Shown: in pieces, positions 1 to 11,638 of the stretch
How positions within the stretch are numbered: position 1 is the stretch's first letter
Layout: the number at the start of each line of letters is the position of its first letter
Origin: Fagopyrum homotropicum
Lineage: Eukaryota; Streptophyta; Magnoliopsida; Caryophyllales; Polygonaceae
DNA: 64,000 nucleotides
Assembly (NCBI GenBank): GCA_033239125.1
Contig: BSWB01000003.1
Coordinates: 36,595,001-36,659,000, forward strand
Direction: 5' to 3'
The notes under the pieces: model-generated
Databases searched by the model: none
What the model saw: only the letters and a program-made list of their open reading frames with translations
What the model was told of the DNA's origin: nothing
Program-made: the position numbers and the translations under genes

Positions 1-277
1 ACAAATAATAAAATTTATAAAAAAACGATTGATCATTGCACGAATACATAAGAAAAATAAATATTGCACTTTTATCATCTTATATTTTCATATCAGTAAC
101 ATTCTATTTGCACATTATCTCTTACCTACCATTTATGTAAATGCAACAATAAAGAGAATACATTATTACCATATATAAACGTTAAATCTTGGACAGTGAT
201 TATTTAATCCGACGATTGATATACGTTCTCATTTCTTACTGTAACTCTTGTTCACACTTGATCTTATCCCTATATAC

Positions 278-321
<44 letters not shown>

Positions 322-326
322 TTTGG
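1..326. repeat. AT-rich flank ending in (TA)n(GA)n
   Basis: Positions 1-278 are AT-rich with no coding signal that I can see. A TA tract (about 279-300) runs directly into a GA tract (301-321) and abuts the left end of the Mutator-like element. The right end of that element is also followed by TA repeats, so the element appears to sit inside a microsatellite. Confidence 0.85.
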
Positions 327-364
327 CTCCCATGTAAACAGCCCTTATAGTGTTCAATGAGAAC
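327..364 (+). repeat. MULE left terminal inverted repeat
   Basis: This matches the reverse complement of 4427-4464 at 35 of 38 positions. The shared blocks are CTCCCATGTAAAC, CCCTTATAGTGT and CAATGAGAAC. Similarity drops off inside this point. Confidence 0.85.
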
Positions 365-510
365 GAATTATATTCGTTGGATTGTTATATTGGATGGCTG
401 TGATTAAGTGAGATTTTAAGGAAAAAAATATAAAAATAAAATTGAAACTGCATATTTGGAAGTAATAGGAGCGTGATACACACCACACCATATCTACCCC
501 AATATTAAAA

Positions 511-1196
511 TTCCCTAAAATAAAATCCCTAAACCTTTTACAGTTATTGCTTCCTCTTCTTCCGCCTAATCAAGATCGTGTGTTGTTCGTCCTCAAGCAT
601 ACCATCGATGCTGTCTTCTTCTTCCGGTATCCGATGTTGTTGGTCAAGCCGGTGTTGTGTTCCCCCTCCATTCTACATTAGGTATTGTGTTCGCCGGTGT
701 TGTGTTCTTCCTCCTAATCAACATTTCAGTGCCGATCGTCATTCCGATTAGTGTATTGTTCGACTCGCCGCTCCCCTCCCTCACTCGAGGTATTGTCGAC
801 GGCAATGAAATTTCTGGTTCATTGATTCCGATTAGGGTTTTGCGGATTAATGTAATATTCCCTAAAATAATACCCCTCAAATAAAACCCCCAAATGTTTT
901 ACAGTTTTCCGTGCCGTCTTCTTCATCGGGTATTCGGCGTTGTTGGTCTCGTCGGTGTTGTGTTCGACCTCCAATCTACATTCGGTGCTGTGTTTGCCGG
1001 TATTCGGTGCTGTGTGCGCCGGTATTTGGTGTTATGTGCACCGGTATTCGGCGCACACAACGGCCTAATCACCATTTCAATGTCAATCGTCATTCAGATT
1101 AGGGTATTGTTCGTCTCGCCGCTCTCCTCCGTCACTCGAGGTATTGTCGATATCAATGTAATTTCCGGTGCATTGATTCCGATTATGGTTTTCTGA
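511..1196 (+). repeat. Direct tandem duplication (~345 bp x2) in the MULE 5' part
   Basis: Copy 1 (about 511-858) and copy 2 (about 857-1196) share the same order of blocks: TTCCCTAAAATAA at the start, TTTTACAGTT, GTATTCGG/GTATCCGATG with GTTGTTGGTC, CACTCGAGGTATTGTCGA, and CATTGATTCCGATTA at the end. Copy 2 contains an extra short expansion of a GGTATTCGGTGCTGTG-like unit (about 985-1055). Open frames across this region are inconsistent between copies, so I read it as noncoding. Confidence 0.75.
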
Positions 1197-1572
1197 TTTG
1201 TTTTTTTTATTTTGAAATATAGTTGCCAAATTGGATTGGTTGTCCATTGTTGTTGAATGTTCGTTCATGCCCTGTCGAATGCGAGTTAGGCTGCAACCAT
1301 TCAATACTTGTCTATTCATAAATGATTGGTGTTAAGGGCTATGAGTTTTTTTTTTCTGAACGCACTTGTGGATGCTTGGGCATCGTATCTGAACGCACTT
1401 GAGTAGTTTAGAGGCGAAAATTCACCAAAGATCTTTTTTGTGTGGGTTTAATGCACGGTAAAATGGAAATACAACTCGCTATTCGGTCCTTTTATTATTT
1501 ATATTCGATAGCATACTACTTTTTTATTCGCTAATAGCTGTTTTGTTTCTGTGTGGAAGATAACGTTAAAAA

Positions 1573-1758
1573 TTGTTACAGACTTGTACGCAACTACTTT
1601 CAATTGGTGACGAAGGGAGCGTTGAGTTCGAAGAAATGTACGACGTTTTCAACTACGAACTGAACAAGTGCATAATATCAACTGATCACATGGAAGATTT
1701 CAGAAATCTTGACATGGTAAAACACAGTGTTGCCAGAAATACCGCGTATAGTTGCTAG
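1573..1758 (+). CDS. Unidentified 61-aa ORF within the MULE
   Basis: A short acidic ORF (GDEGSVEFEEMYDVF near residues 12-26) preceded by a splice-acceptor-like TTACAG at about 1576-1581. I do not recognise it. It may be an exon fragment captured by the transposon or a remnant of the transposase gene. The flanks are noncoding in appearance and no partner exon was identified. Confidence 0.2.
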   Translation: MLQTCTQLLSIGDEGSVEFEEMYDVFNYELNKCIISTDHMEDFRNLDMVKHSVARNTAYSC

Positions 1759-2016
1759 AGGGGCATTGAAGATTGACAATGCTATGAATGATGAGGAATA
1801 TATGATTCAAGTTGTTATTTTGATATGTTGTTCCGGACAACTGTTTTGCTACACTATGTCAAAACTATATGCTACAGTTTCTTTCTCTTTTTGGATATTT
1901 GAATGACTTATGTAAGGATTAATGCGTTTGACACTCCTGTCTATATTAATGTCAAAGTTTTATGCTACAATGTCAAACTCTTTTGATATGTTGTTTCGGA
2001 AAACTCTTTTGCTACA

Positions 2017-2750
2017 GTGAGTATAACACAACAAACATTGGAAGACAATCTTTATCTTGTATGCAAACACCGTTTACCATGCATAATATGATAGACTAGT
2101 AAGTGTATTCATTACCGAATATGAACGATATAATTTCAGAATATACATGATATAGTTAATGGATGCTTCATATATTAGGTGTTGTATGTTAAAGAGCACA
2201 ACCTTTACACTTGAGGAAACATACGAAGACGATAGTTATCTTGTATGCAAACTCCGTTTACCATAGATAATATGACGGATTAGAAAATGTACTTTTTACC
2301 GAATATGAACGATATATTTTATAGAATATACAAGATATAGTAACCGGATATATAATATTTTAGTGTGTCATATGTTAATGAACGCAACATGTACACTTGG
2401 GTAATGGAGTTTACACTTTCTTATTTGGTGTTTCAATACTATAAAATGTAATCGTATTACAAACAAGATTACCGAAAATAATATTTTTATATTAACGAAT
2501 ATAGTTATAAATATTTCTATATTACCGGAAATAATATTTCTATCAATGGTTCTTTTTTTGGAAATAATTTGTCTTCACAAAAACGGTGAGAATAACACAA
2601 CCAACATAGAAAGACGAACGTTATCTTGTATGCAAACACCGATAACCATACAAAAAAATGATAGATTAGTAAGTGTTCTTCTTATTGAATATAAACGATA
2701 TAAGTATGGAATATAAAGGATATAGTTCTCGAATATATTTGATATAAGTT
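2017..2750 (+). repeat. Three degenerate direct repeats of ~160-200 bp
   Basis: Copies start near 2017, 2194 and 2587. Each contains a block like AACACAACxAACAT, then GACxATxxTTATCTTGTATGC, then CACCGTTTACCAT or similar, then GAATATGAACGATATA and a GATATAGTT-like end. They are diverged from each other, so the amplification is old. They occupy the noncoding middle of the MULE. Confidence 0.65.
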
Positions 2751-2867
2751 CTGATATTATACTGTTCGTGTACCGGATTCAGATGAACGAATTAAGTGCG
2801 TATGATCGAGTAAATATAACAAGTAACACCACAGTTGGTTATAGAATTCATTATAGTAGTTCACCGA

Positions 2868-3537
2868 TTACGAAATATCAAATTCATCTAAGACAAGTTT
2901 CACAACGTACATGATATAAAGAGTGAAACTCTTTGACACTTTCCGGTAGTGAGTACATTTTCCTTGAGAACGACTACACAATATGTGACGATGCAATAGA
3001 GTCCCGTCTTGTGTGCATACACGGGAAGATGACAAACGAACATCAAAACCAACCTTTTTAGCATACGCCTTATAAAAATCGATACCTTCCTCCGGTGTCT
3101 TGAAACACATTTCAATACATGGATGTATGGATTCATCGTACTGTGGAGTCCAATATTTTGTTTTCGCCGGTGATTACGTCATGTCTATTGCATCGTTGAG
3201 CTCTTCATTTGCCGCTGCTTCATAAAAATCATCCATACTCTCCATGTTAGCATCAATGTCGAATCCATCAACATCCCAATCCCTTTTATTTCCGAAATCT
3301 GTAAAAAATTCACTACATATTTATAATCTGATAATTGAAATATAGTTAACGATTACGAGTATGTTTAATGTTTGATGAGTGGGTAAACCATAACCGGTGC
3401 CATATCTGTTTTCGTAACCATGTTATAGAACGTATTCGAAAGTATAGTCACATATATTCGTTAATATGAAACCAAATATTTGTTGATATATTAATTTAAT
3501 CGTGTATGATGTTTCACATTCACTTACCTTCTTCCAT
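2868..3537 (-). pseudogene. FAR1-type DNA-binding domain gene fragment (MULE-borne)
   Basis: On the minus strand a first exon can begin at ATG 3537-3535 and end at 3528 before a GTAAG donor. The next exon starts at 3298, after TTTTTTACAG at 3308-3299, in a compatible frame, giving an acidic N-terminus (MEEDFGNKRDWDVDG). An in-frame TAA at 3176-3174 then breaks the frame. Downstream in the same frame is WTPQYDESIHP followed by the FAR1 motif: CFKTPEEGIDFYKAYAKKVGF, then VCTQDGTLLHRHILCSRSQG. This is the usual FAR1 layout of an aromatic/acidic linker, EA-FY-YA-GF, and a Cys-containing RHILCS strand. The frame closes at 2868 with no MULE transposase or SWIM domain following. It is a truncated, interrupted copy of a transposase or FRS-like gene. 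Confidence 0.6.
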
Positions 3538-3684
3538 CGATGTCGAAAATGTTGCTTGTCAGAATGCCCTACACAAATCAACCGATAAATGTGGACATAT
3601 AATGATAAAAAAACATAAGACTGTAAAATGACTCAAGCCGTTTGAAGAACAAAAACCGAGTGGTTGATATTTAGGTAAGACTGC

Positions 3685-3965
3685 TTCATAAAATTCATCC
3701 ATACTCTCCATGTTAGCATCAATGCCGGATCCATCAACATCCCAATCTCTTTCACATGGGGAATCTGTAAAAAATTCAATAAATATTTATATTATGATAA
3801 TTTAAATACGAGTTTGTTTAATAGTTGATATTTAGGTAAACCTTCACCGTCACCGAATCGTATTTTGTGGTATATTCAAATATATTCGTTAATATGAAAC
3901 CAAATATCCGTTAACATATTACTTTAACTGTTTATGTTATTCCACGTTCAGTTACCTTCTTCCAT
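3685..3965 (-). pseudogene. Tandem duplicate of the first two FAR1-gene exons
   Basis: This region repeats 3210-3537: start codon at 3965-3963, donor at 3955, acceptor before 3764, and a second exon again encoding an ERDWDVDG, ANMESMDEFYEA series. The copy runs past the shared acidic stretch into unrelated sequence at about 3685, so the FAR1 domain proper is present only in the other copy. The intron is conserved too, showing a segmental DNA duplication of roughly 330-400 bp rather than retrocopying. Confidence 0.6.
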
Positions 3966-4426
3966 TGATTCCGAATCTGTTGCTTGCCTGAATCCCCTAC
4001 ACAAATCAACCGAACAATTGAGGACATATATTGATGAAAAACGAAAAAATTGAGGACAAATCAACCGTTGTTTGTTGATGAGAATATTGTATACTGAAAA
4101 AGATACACTTACTGTTAACTATTCCGGCGAAAATATGTTTAGTTCTTCCGGCGACAATGGAGTGTATGGCGTTTCAGCAAAACGTATCATCCATATAATT
4201 GATATTGCTTTGATCGATTTTGTTGATATTAATTGGAAGATTCTGTATATTGTAACTCCCTAAAATAGTGGAAGAAGATCTCATTTATAATTTTTCTAAA
4301 ATATTGTAATTGCCTTATTTTGGAGAGTGTATTACACATTCCAATGAGGAGAGTGTGCTGAATTTTTCATTGAATATTTATGTTAATTTTCAGCCTTTAG
4401 ATTAATCAGATCAAGGGCTACTATTT

Positions 4427-4464
4427 GTTCTCATTGTACACTATAAGGGTCGTTTACATGGGAG
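4427..4464 (-). repeat. MULE right terminal inverted repeat
   Basis: Inverted partner of 327-364, followed within 10 bp by a TA microsatellite. Confidence 0.85.
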
Positions 4465-4468
4465 TATG

Positions 4469-4537
<69 letters not shown>

Positions 4538-5145
4538 ATGTACTATATTTTGAGAAAAAACTCATTTTCAATAATAACTCTGACAAGGTTTATTTGGAAG
4601 TAATTTGGAAATTTATAAAACACTCAAACAAATAAAATCTAACTTTTTAAAATTTTATATATAATAGTTCAAAATAAAATGTTGATTTGTGCATAAGAAT
4701 GGTAGAAGTTTATGTTATTCCAAGTAATAAAAATAAAAAAATAGTTAATTGACTATAAATACAAAACATAATATTAAATTTTATACCTCAATTATCATGA
4801 TTACGCTTCTATTTGTTGTAAATAGCTTCTTCAGGTGCTTCAAAGTGTAGCTCCAAGTTGTAACAATTGTTTTAACTGTTTCTTCTACATGTTTTTTTTC
4901 AATGTTTTTTCTCAAGCAACTGCAACACAAACCATGAAAATGGCTTAGAGCTTGTGCGATGGGACGTTGAAAAACTTCATTAGTTAGTTCATCTACCAGC
5001 AATAAATTTTGCTATTAGATAGTCCGTAATATCTATCATTGTGGTCGTTGAAGAAAAAAATAATTCATAGCCACAACTACACTATGGCTAAAATTGTTGG
5101 TGAAATAGTCAACCATTTCCCACCTTTTAACCGTGGATTAATTTT
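4465..5145. other. TA microsatellite (4473-4532) and AT-rich spacer
   Basis: A 60-bp TA tract follows the MULE right end. The remainder is AT-rich with no supported gene. A 73-codon minus ORF (5002-4781) has no recognisable motif. Near 5071-5095 a TAGCCACAA sequence resembles the inverted end at about 15763-15771, so the gypsy element that follows may have landed in a small MITE-like element. Confidence 0.6.
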
Positions 5146-6941
5146 TGTAACACCCCAAATCCGTGAGACTCGGGACACCACGGGCGGAGACTTCACAATG
5201 GGTCCCGACCCTTAGTCTGCAACAATTTCATCGGATCTTACAACAAGACACAAATAAAGGCAATAACCGAAATACTATTTTATGCAAATGATAAGATTCC
5301 CAATAGTAAACAAACAAGGACTTCAGCCGAGATACAACACCAAAGGCCAAAGACCATAAACGCGACATACGGAATACGATACACAATACACAAACACTAC
5401 TCCAACCAAAACCCTTCCTAAAATGTACGGAACCCCGGTTGTCCACTCTTCCGGATCTCTCGGCCGCCATTCTAACCTGCAAGACAACTACAACATCGGT
5501 ATAAAATCATTATCTAATATTCAAGGCATTAGAATCAAGGTGAAGGCGCAAACACAAGTAAATCATCATAACACGCAACATGCTCCAAACACACAAGTCC
5601 GGTTTATTATCTTTTTATTATTAAGTCATATCGCGTTCTAATTCAACTTCTTTTGTGACACGAGAATCTCCCAAAACTCGCCCCGGTCCCTACTTACCGG
5701 CAAGGAATGATATTGATGCATCCGACTGTCTACCCGCCCGGGCTAGTCGCTGAGAACCTCCTAATTTTCGCAAGAGCTAGGCAGTGATGTCACCGCCCGT
5801 TATCATACACTTGAGCCAAATAATATAAGGTCTGTGGTCCTATTTCCAGTTTAATTGTTATAACATAAACAATAAACACACACCACCAAACATGCATTGA
5901 AACTAATACGAAGAAGACGAGCTAAGTAAGTCTAGAGACTTACCTCGTCCCAAACGCTAACTCACAACACACTCTCGCTTCCCTTGGAAAGGATCCCACA
6001 GCCTGCTCACAAGAAGGTACGTATCAACACATGCTCACGCTCAAGAAGCCATAGACTTCACTCAATGATCTACGCAAGATCGCCTAGCCCTCATCCTAGG
6101 GCCACATCCTAGAATCCATGGTACTCACAACACTCACAACATATGAAAGAACCTCACAACAGCCTACTACCTCACATGATCAAAAACCTCAGCCAAGAAG
6201 GAGAAACCTAGCCTAGGAGGTCCAACTTTCTCATCAAACACAAATCCATCAAATACATCGAGCCATAAGGGCACCTAGGTTCACAACCACTAAATGACAT
6301 TCACAACTACCCTAGGTCTATCCTAGGCATGATACTAACATGAACTGAAATAACCTCACGACTAAGGAAGGAACGTAGAAGAAGGGAGAAGAAGAGCCTA
6401 TTGTTGAAGAAACGCAACCGCGGAAACAAAAGGCGCGATTGCGTGCTGAAGGTCACGGCCCCGCGGCGCCCGGAAATCCTGATGCCGCCCCCGCGGCGCT
6501 GCTCACCGCCCCTGTGGCTGGCTAGTATCCACCCCATGGCGTTTGGTCCCGTCCCCGTGGTAGAACTCTAGAAACAACATTTTCTTCGTCTTCGACTGTG
6601 GATCTTGAGCTTCAGTGGCCTCCTTCTCTTGATGGGTCTTCTCCAAACATCATTCATGGTATCAAGGCTCTCCATCACGACCTAATCGAGCTAAGAACAC
6701 ATGCATGCAAAGGATTTAAGAGAAATTCTGCCCAAAGCTTCACACCATGGAAATGGAGAAGGAGAGAAGATAAGATGATCTCTAGCAAGGAAGAAGAAAA
6801 GGAAAAGGGAGAGATGCTTACCAAGTTGGGTCCAAGTGCTTTCCACTACTGGCCACCATCCAAGAGATCCAAAGAGAGAAAAGGTGAAGAAGGAGCATAA
6901 TGGAGGATGGGTAGAAAGAATCGACGTGAGTGAGAAAATGG

Positions 6942-6976
<35 letters not shown>

Positions 6977-7204
6977 GTCAAGGCTGCACAAGAGGGGAGG
7001 GAACCAAGGGTCAACTGCAGCCTTGTCACCTCATGCTAGGAAACGAGGGGTTCAAAAGCGTAGGCAGGGAAACAAAGGGTTGGAACGGGATTTCCGAGAC
7101 AAAACCCATCACTCAACACCCCGTGCCTATGGGAAGACTGAGCCGCGCCTGCGGAAAGATCGATAACTCGCTCACTAACCGGAATAAAAATTCTCGACGT
7201 TACA
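5146..7204 (-). repeat. 3' LTR of the old gypsy element
   Basis: 2,059 bp. The plus strand begins TGTAACACCCCAAATCC and the right end is GACGTTACA. It aligns along its length with 13732-15635. A GC-rich hairpin array lies at 6430-6570 and a (GA)n tract at about 6945-6972. Relative to the other LTR it has an extra ~150 bp near 7030-7160. ORFs in it are not consistent between the two copies. Confidence 0.88.
6430..6570. repeat. GC-rich hairpin array in the LTR
   Basis: In an AT-rich LTR this stretch carries successive CCGC-CCC-GCGG type units: GGCCCCGCGGCGCC, GCCGCCCCCGCGGCGC, CACCGCCCCTGTGG and CCGTCCCCGTGG. The equivalent stretch in the other LTR is 15000-15160. The same unit type recurs in unrelated LTRs at 38812, 51434 and 56622. 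Confidence 0.75.
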
Positions 7205-10200
7205 ACTAATCCCCCTAAAAACAAGTGTTGTCCCAAAACTTGCTAACGCAGAACACTCGGCATAACTAACTCGTTAACCACTCAAAACCATAACATGTCA
7301 ACTCCCTACTCGATAACCAAACACACTCGTGTGACCATGTTAAGACCTCGCAAGGCCTACACACATACTCGCATGAACTGCGTCTCGCATAAAAGTCAAA
7401 AACTAACCAATCATACAACACATTCCCGCTCGGGGTACAAAACACATAACTCGCACATGCACATAATATCTAACCCAATGACCATCTCGACATAACTAGA
7501 TCATCGTAAAAACTCCAACGAGGATACAATCTCACGTCCTCCCTGTAGCCTCATCGGCTCCTCGACTATCACTAGATCATCACAACTAGCATCATATCTT
7601 GAGTCATACATGTATTCCCTCGACCGTCACACCTGAAACCTAGTGAACGTCCTCCACTCTCGGTGGCCATGCCAACCATAAACCGCTTCCCATCTCGCGC
7701 CAAGATCTCCAAAAAGGTCCGTAGAACGGAAGCTCAACTTCCCTTAAATGTCCAACAATTGACGCCTCACGCCTGTGATACCCTTAACTCGACTCGTCTC
7801 GAATCTGAAGCCAAGAGGTCCGTACCTCTTATCTGCCCACGCCTTCTGGAGAATTAGTTCGGCTATCATCCGCCCTCTGACCAACGCTAGACGAACGAGG
7901 TTGTCCCGTATCCCCTTAGGGCTATCCCTACATATACTATCCACATTACAACATCACGATGTACTATACTTCCGTCCATAAAGTGCCTCCAAGGCCCATC
8001 TCAAAGGATACATCTCACTATCGTAACACGAAAGCTCGATCAAAGGAGAGGTATCGTGTCCGCCCTTACCCCCTACCTCGCACACATGCTCTCTGCACGG
8101 CATCCACTGGTCACCAAAGTCCTCTCTAGCCGACCAACTATCCAAGGGTGGAACTGTCATGAAATACATATGGTCTCCTACGCGGCACGGTCCAGTTGTC
8201 CAACAAATCCCGAGATAAATCGCTCATCTCGATCCGAGATAACGAGACCCGGTACCCCAGGTACTCTCACTATCACTTAGTGGATTGCACAACTAGCCAA
8301 CTCATCGGTCTTGTTTCCCAAAAGGTATAAACGCGTTGTCTCCGTCGGTCGGCCCTCAGTGACCAAAACACGTCACAATTGTTACTTGGTCTCAAACCGG
8401 TAATAACCTCTATGGAGGTATCCTCCCACTCCCACTGCGTAACTTGCGGTACGGTCGATGAAGTCTTCTTCCCGTCTTAGGGTGCTCAAGCTTGACCTGA
8501 CAACGGTCACTTACTGGCTATGCACTTAGCCACCTCAGCCTTAATCCCAACTCATTGATGTGAACATCACCAATCCAATTATCTATTACCAGCTCTACTG
8601 TGCACTAGTAAGGTGGTGTGAGCCTCCTGGGGACTCTATCTTATCTCCCATTACCAATACACATGGGCGCTCATAGGGTCTCAATAAACCTTCAACCCAT
8701 AAAGGTAACTATGGTGCTTATCCTCAGGACCTTCTATTCCGGGTCTTTCTCAAGCCATTCAAAATTCGTGATTATGTCGGTTCCTTCCCTTACCATCTAT
8801 GTTGATAAACTGAGGCTGAACCGTCCGTTACGTTGTTGCTTCCTCTCAAAGGTTCCACTTACCAATGGTGTTGGTGACCACATTCACCTTCCCTTGAACG
8901 ATCCCAAAATCATAACGCCAAAGTCCTTAACCAACTCTAACCATCACCTCTGGTGGATATTCAGCTCTTGCGGAGCAAATACATATCCATGACATAATCT
9001 TTTGGTCCGTACCAACCTAGCATGTTTCTCATAACAAGATACCGACTTCATTATAAGTGAGTGTATAAAAGCCCCTTACTCTCGACCCTTCAACGGTCAT
9101 TTTTCTTATATGCTCACAATTGTCCACATACGCACAAAACCTCTCTTGTTACTTCATACGCATCCCAAGCCCCGCTTGGATGTATCCATAATATCATACA
9201 ATCCCCTTAACATAATTTTTGTGTCAAAGAGAACGGAATGAAGGTCACTCACCTCTTCTGCTTCTAATAAAGCTCCATGGACACGTCTCGGTCCTTACGA
9301 TTTAATCCACTTCCTCGGAAAGGAAGAAAGTGTCAAACCATCCCGCAACTCGGCGTTTATGGTCCACCAACTTATAAGTTGCATATCTCCTCTACATACC
9401 TTGGATGTATAACCGAAACTATCATCTCGTTCTCATTTGGTCAACTGGATATTCTCAACACCGCTACGTCTCTTAGGAGGTCACCTCGGACTTCCCAACC
9501 TGTTTAGATATCTCTGCTCATCCCACATAACTTGTATTATCGTCGTCTCATGATAAGCTTGTTCCTCCCAATTCAGAGAGTACAACAAGGCATCGTCAAA
9601 TCTGAACATAAGAATCATTCATGCAACTCATGCACCAATAATTGTCATTAAAATCCTTAAGTTAGGGTCCAACTTGGAATCGCCTGAAACACCACAAATT
9701 GCGACTTCATCGCAACTCGATTCAGAAAACCGATGGATACTCCTCTATGTAAACTCCAACTCATCAATCGCACTTGTGATCTCAAATGGCTTAATACACT
9801 TGTAGTAACCATATCGGCCCTAAATGCCGCGTTACGAAGGTCCTTTCTTCTCTCCACCCAAATCTGGTGACATCTCGACTTCAAGTCAATCTAATCAAAC
9901 ATTGTAACCACATGCAATTTGTTCTCATAAGTCGTCCACTACGGGACGAAAGTACTTATCCTCATTGGGAGCCTTACGCATTTCTCGATAGCCAACGTAC
10001 AACTTCCCGACTGGTATCCTTCCTTACAACTCGTACCAAAAGGCCCTGAGGGGAAGACCGGAAGAAGTTCCCCATTCCGAACTGCCGAAACTTCTCACTC
10101 ATGAATTCTGAAGTACCATCACCTTAAGCTTAAAGCTTACAACGTTATTATAACCTCGGTAGCTCCTTCGGGTGAGTCTAGTAACTTTGACTCATGTCTT

Positions 10201-11638
10201 GTTCGCGACAACATATCATTCGTTCCTTAAGAACGAAGTGTCATGCATCTACTTTCCGTATCTTCCCATTTGCTTAAAGCAACTCGGGAAACTTCACTTT
10301 CCTCTTGATCCAAAAGGTCCTTATATCTTGCTCAAACCTTAAAGGTTTCCAATCCGAGCCATTATTCCATATGCCAAATCTCGAGACCTAAAAAGGTCGC
10401 ATAAAGGGTCTTTACCATCCCTTCCTGGGAGGTCTATTACCGTCATTTGCTTTAATCATTCAACATTATAATGCTCAAGACAATCACGCTTCTGCTGATG
10501 TATTTCTTACTATTGACATCGAACCATTCGGAAAACTCCAACCTTTTGTTACCATTCCTTCATTTCTCCGCTTGAGGTTACGCCTCCTATCTATAATTCT
10601 TCAACATGAAACCCGCATTTTATGCTTGGTCATTAGCAGTAAGCTTATGGTTGACCTTCTCTAAGGTTGGCGACTTACCATTCTTCCATACTTCGTGTCC
10701 CTAATCTTCCGAGGCTACCCTCTTTGGGGTACTCCACCTCAACTCCGTTAGCTCTTTCCATGTTTCATGGTTTCTTCCTCTTCCATATGGTAACCATACT
10801 CTTCTCGGCCTTGCGTGCCGTATAAATCGCCTTTATGGGCTTAACCGCACCTCATGATATCTTGTAAGCGTGTCTCCTCAAAATGTATACCGTTACTCGG
10901 TAGCTACTCGCGTTTCTCTTGATTGTAATCTTAAGTCTTTTCATAACTAAAGCTCCTTGTTGCGTCACTCCTCTTCTCGTGATCACGTTTACTCACACTT
11001 TTATCTTCTTGGCATTTCTTAGTCTTATCATCCTAACGGGAATCGGTCAACTCCACGTGAATCCCCACCATGCCATTCTTCTCATAACTCTCATAATGTT
11101 GACTCTTTACTTAATGGTACCTCGTAAGCTTAACTTACGGTATCTTACATCTTTCACACCTGGTTCGATCACTCTTCTCATTTGACTCCAAAACTTAGGA
11201 GCGTCTAAAGGAAGCTTCACTTCTCGTAATGGAACACCACCTTTAACCTTGTTAGAATGCACCCATCTCCTCCTCGATTCACATCTTATTATCCACGCGT
11301 CGTCTTGAAGAACTTAAGTTCGTTATCTCCATTGGTCTCGTCGTCGTTCGATCATGGCTTCTTTAGAACTGCTTCTACACTATAATGTTGCTCGCTTTTC
11401 TTTTATTGCTTCCATCTTGATTCCTCTTTAGTTGTCTCAAGTTTTCTTTTACTTGGTTGTCCTTTTTTTACGTCATTTCTACTACTCCTCTTCGACATCC
11501 TTTTGAAGGAATCCAAGAAACATCATGGTATTCGTTAGCACAAAAAGCTCGACTCGATACTTGAGCGTACTCCTCCATGTATGAACGATATCCCACACCA
11601 ACAACGTCGTTTTAAAGGTGATGATATCATACAATCAC
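7205..11638 (-). pseudogene. Degenerate gypsy pol interior
   Basis: Only fragments are recognisable on the minus strand. 8169-7954 preserves the chromovirus integrase tail pattern EALYGRKYSTS. 7944-7744 preserves the following C-terminal region (ADKRYGPLGFRFET...GVRRQL), which matches in order the better preserved copy at 49989-49570 (YADRRRRPLEFRVG...GVRRFG). Frames are broken many times. A purine-rich tract directly beside the 3' LTR (7220-7205 on the minus strand, around AGGGGGATTAG) is the likely polypurine tract. I could not delimit protease, RT or RNase H by eye. Confidence 0.6.

Larger units (their letters stand above)
327..4464. mobile_element. Mutator-like (MULE) DNA transposon, non-autonomous
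   Basis: The ends are 38-bp terminal inverted repeats (327-364 and 4427-4464) with three mismatches, both beginning CTCCCATGTAAAC. The interior carries, on the minus strand, a fragment encoding a FAR1-type DNA-binding domain; this domain family is shared by plant MULE transposases and their domesticated FHY3/FAR1 relatives. No MULE catalytic core was seen, so the element is probably defective or non-autonomous. It also contains three separate internal duplications. No clear 9-bp target duplication can be read because both flanks are TA repeats. The MULE assignment rests on the TIRs plus the FAR1 domain; a transduplicated host FAR1 fragment in another TIR superfamily is the alternative. Confidence 0.7.

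Noticed and set aside
4781..5002. 73-codon minus-strand ORF between the MULE and the gypsy LTR
   Set aside because: No motif, no supporting splice structure or homologous copy in the window.
8618..11185. Plus-strand ORFs (8618-8992, 10919-11185), one with membrane-like segments
   Set aside because: They are antisense to the degraded minus-strand gypsy pol, so are shadows of it.
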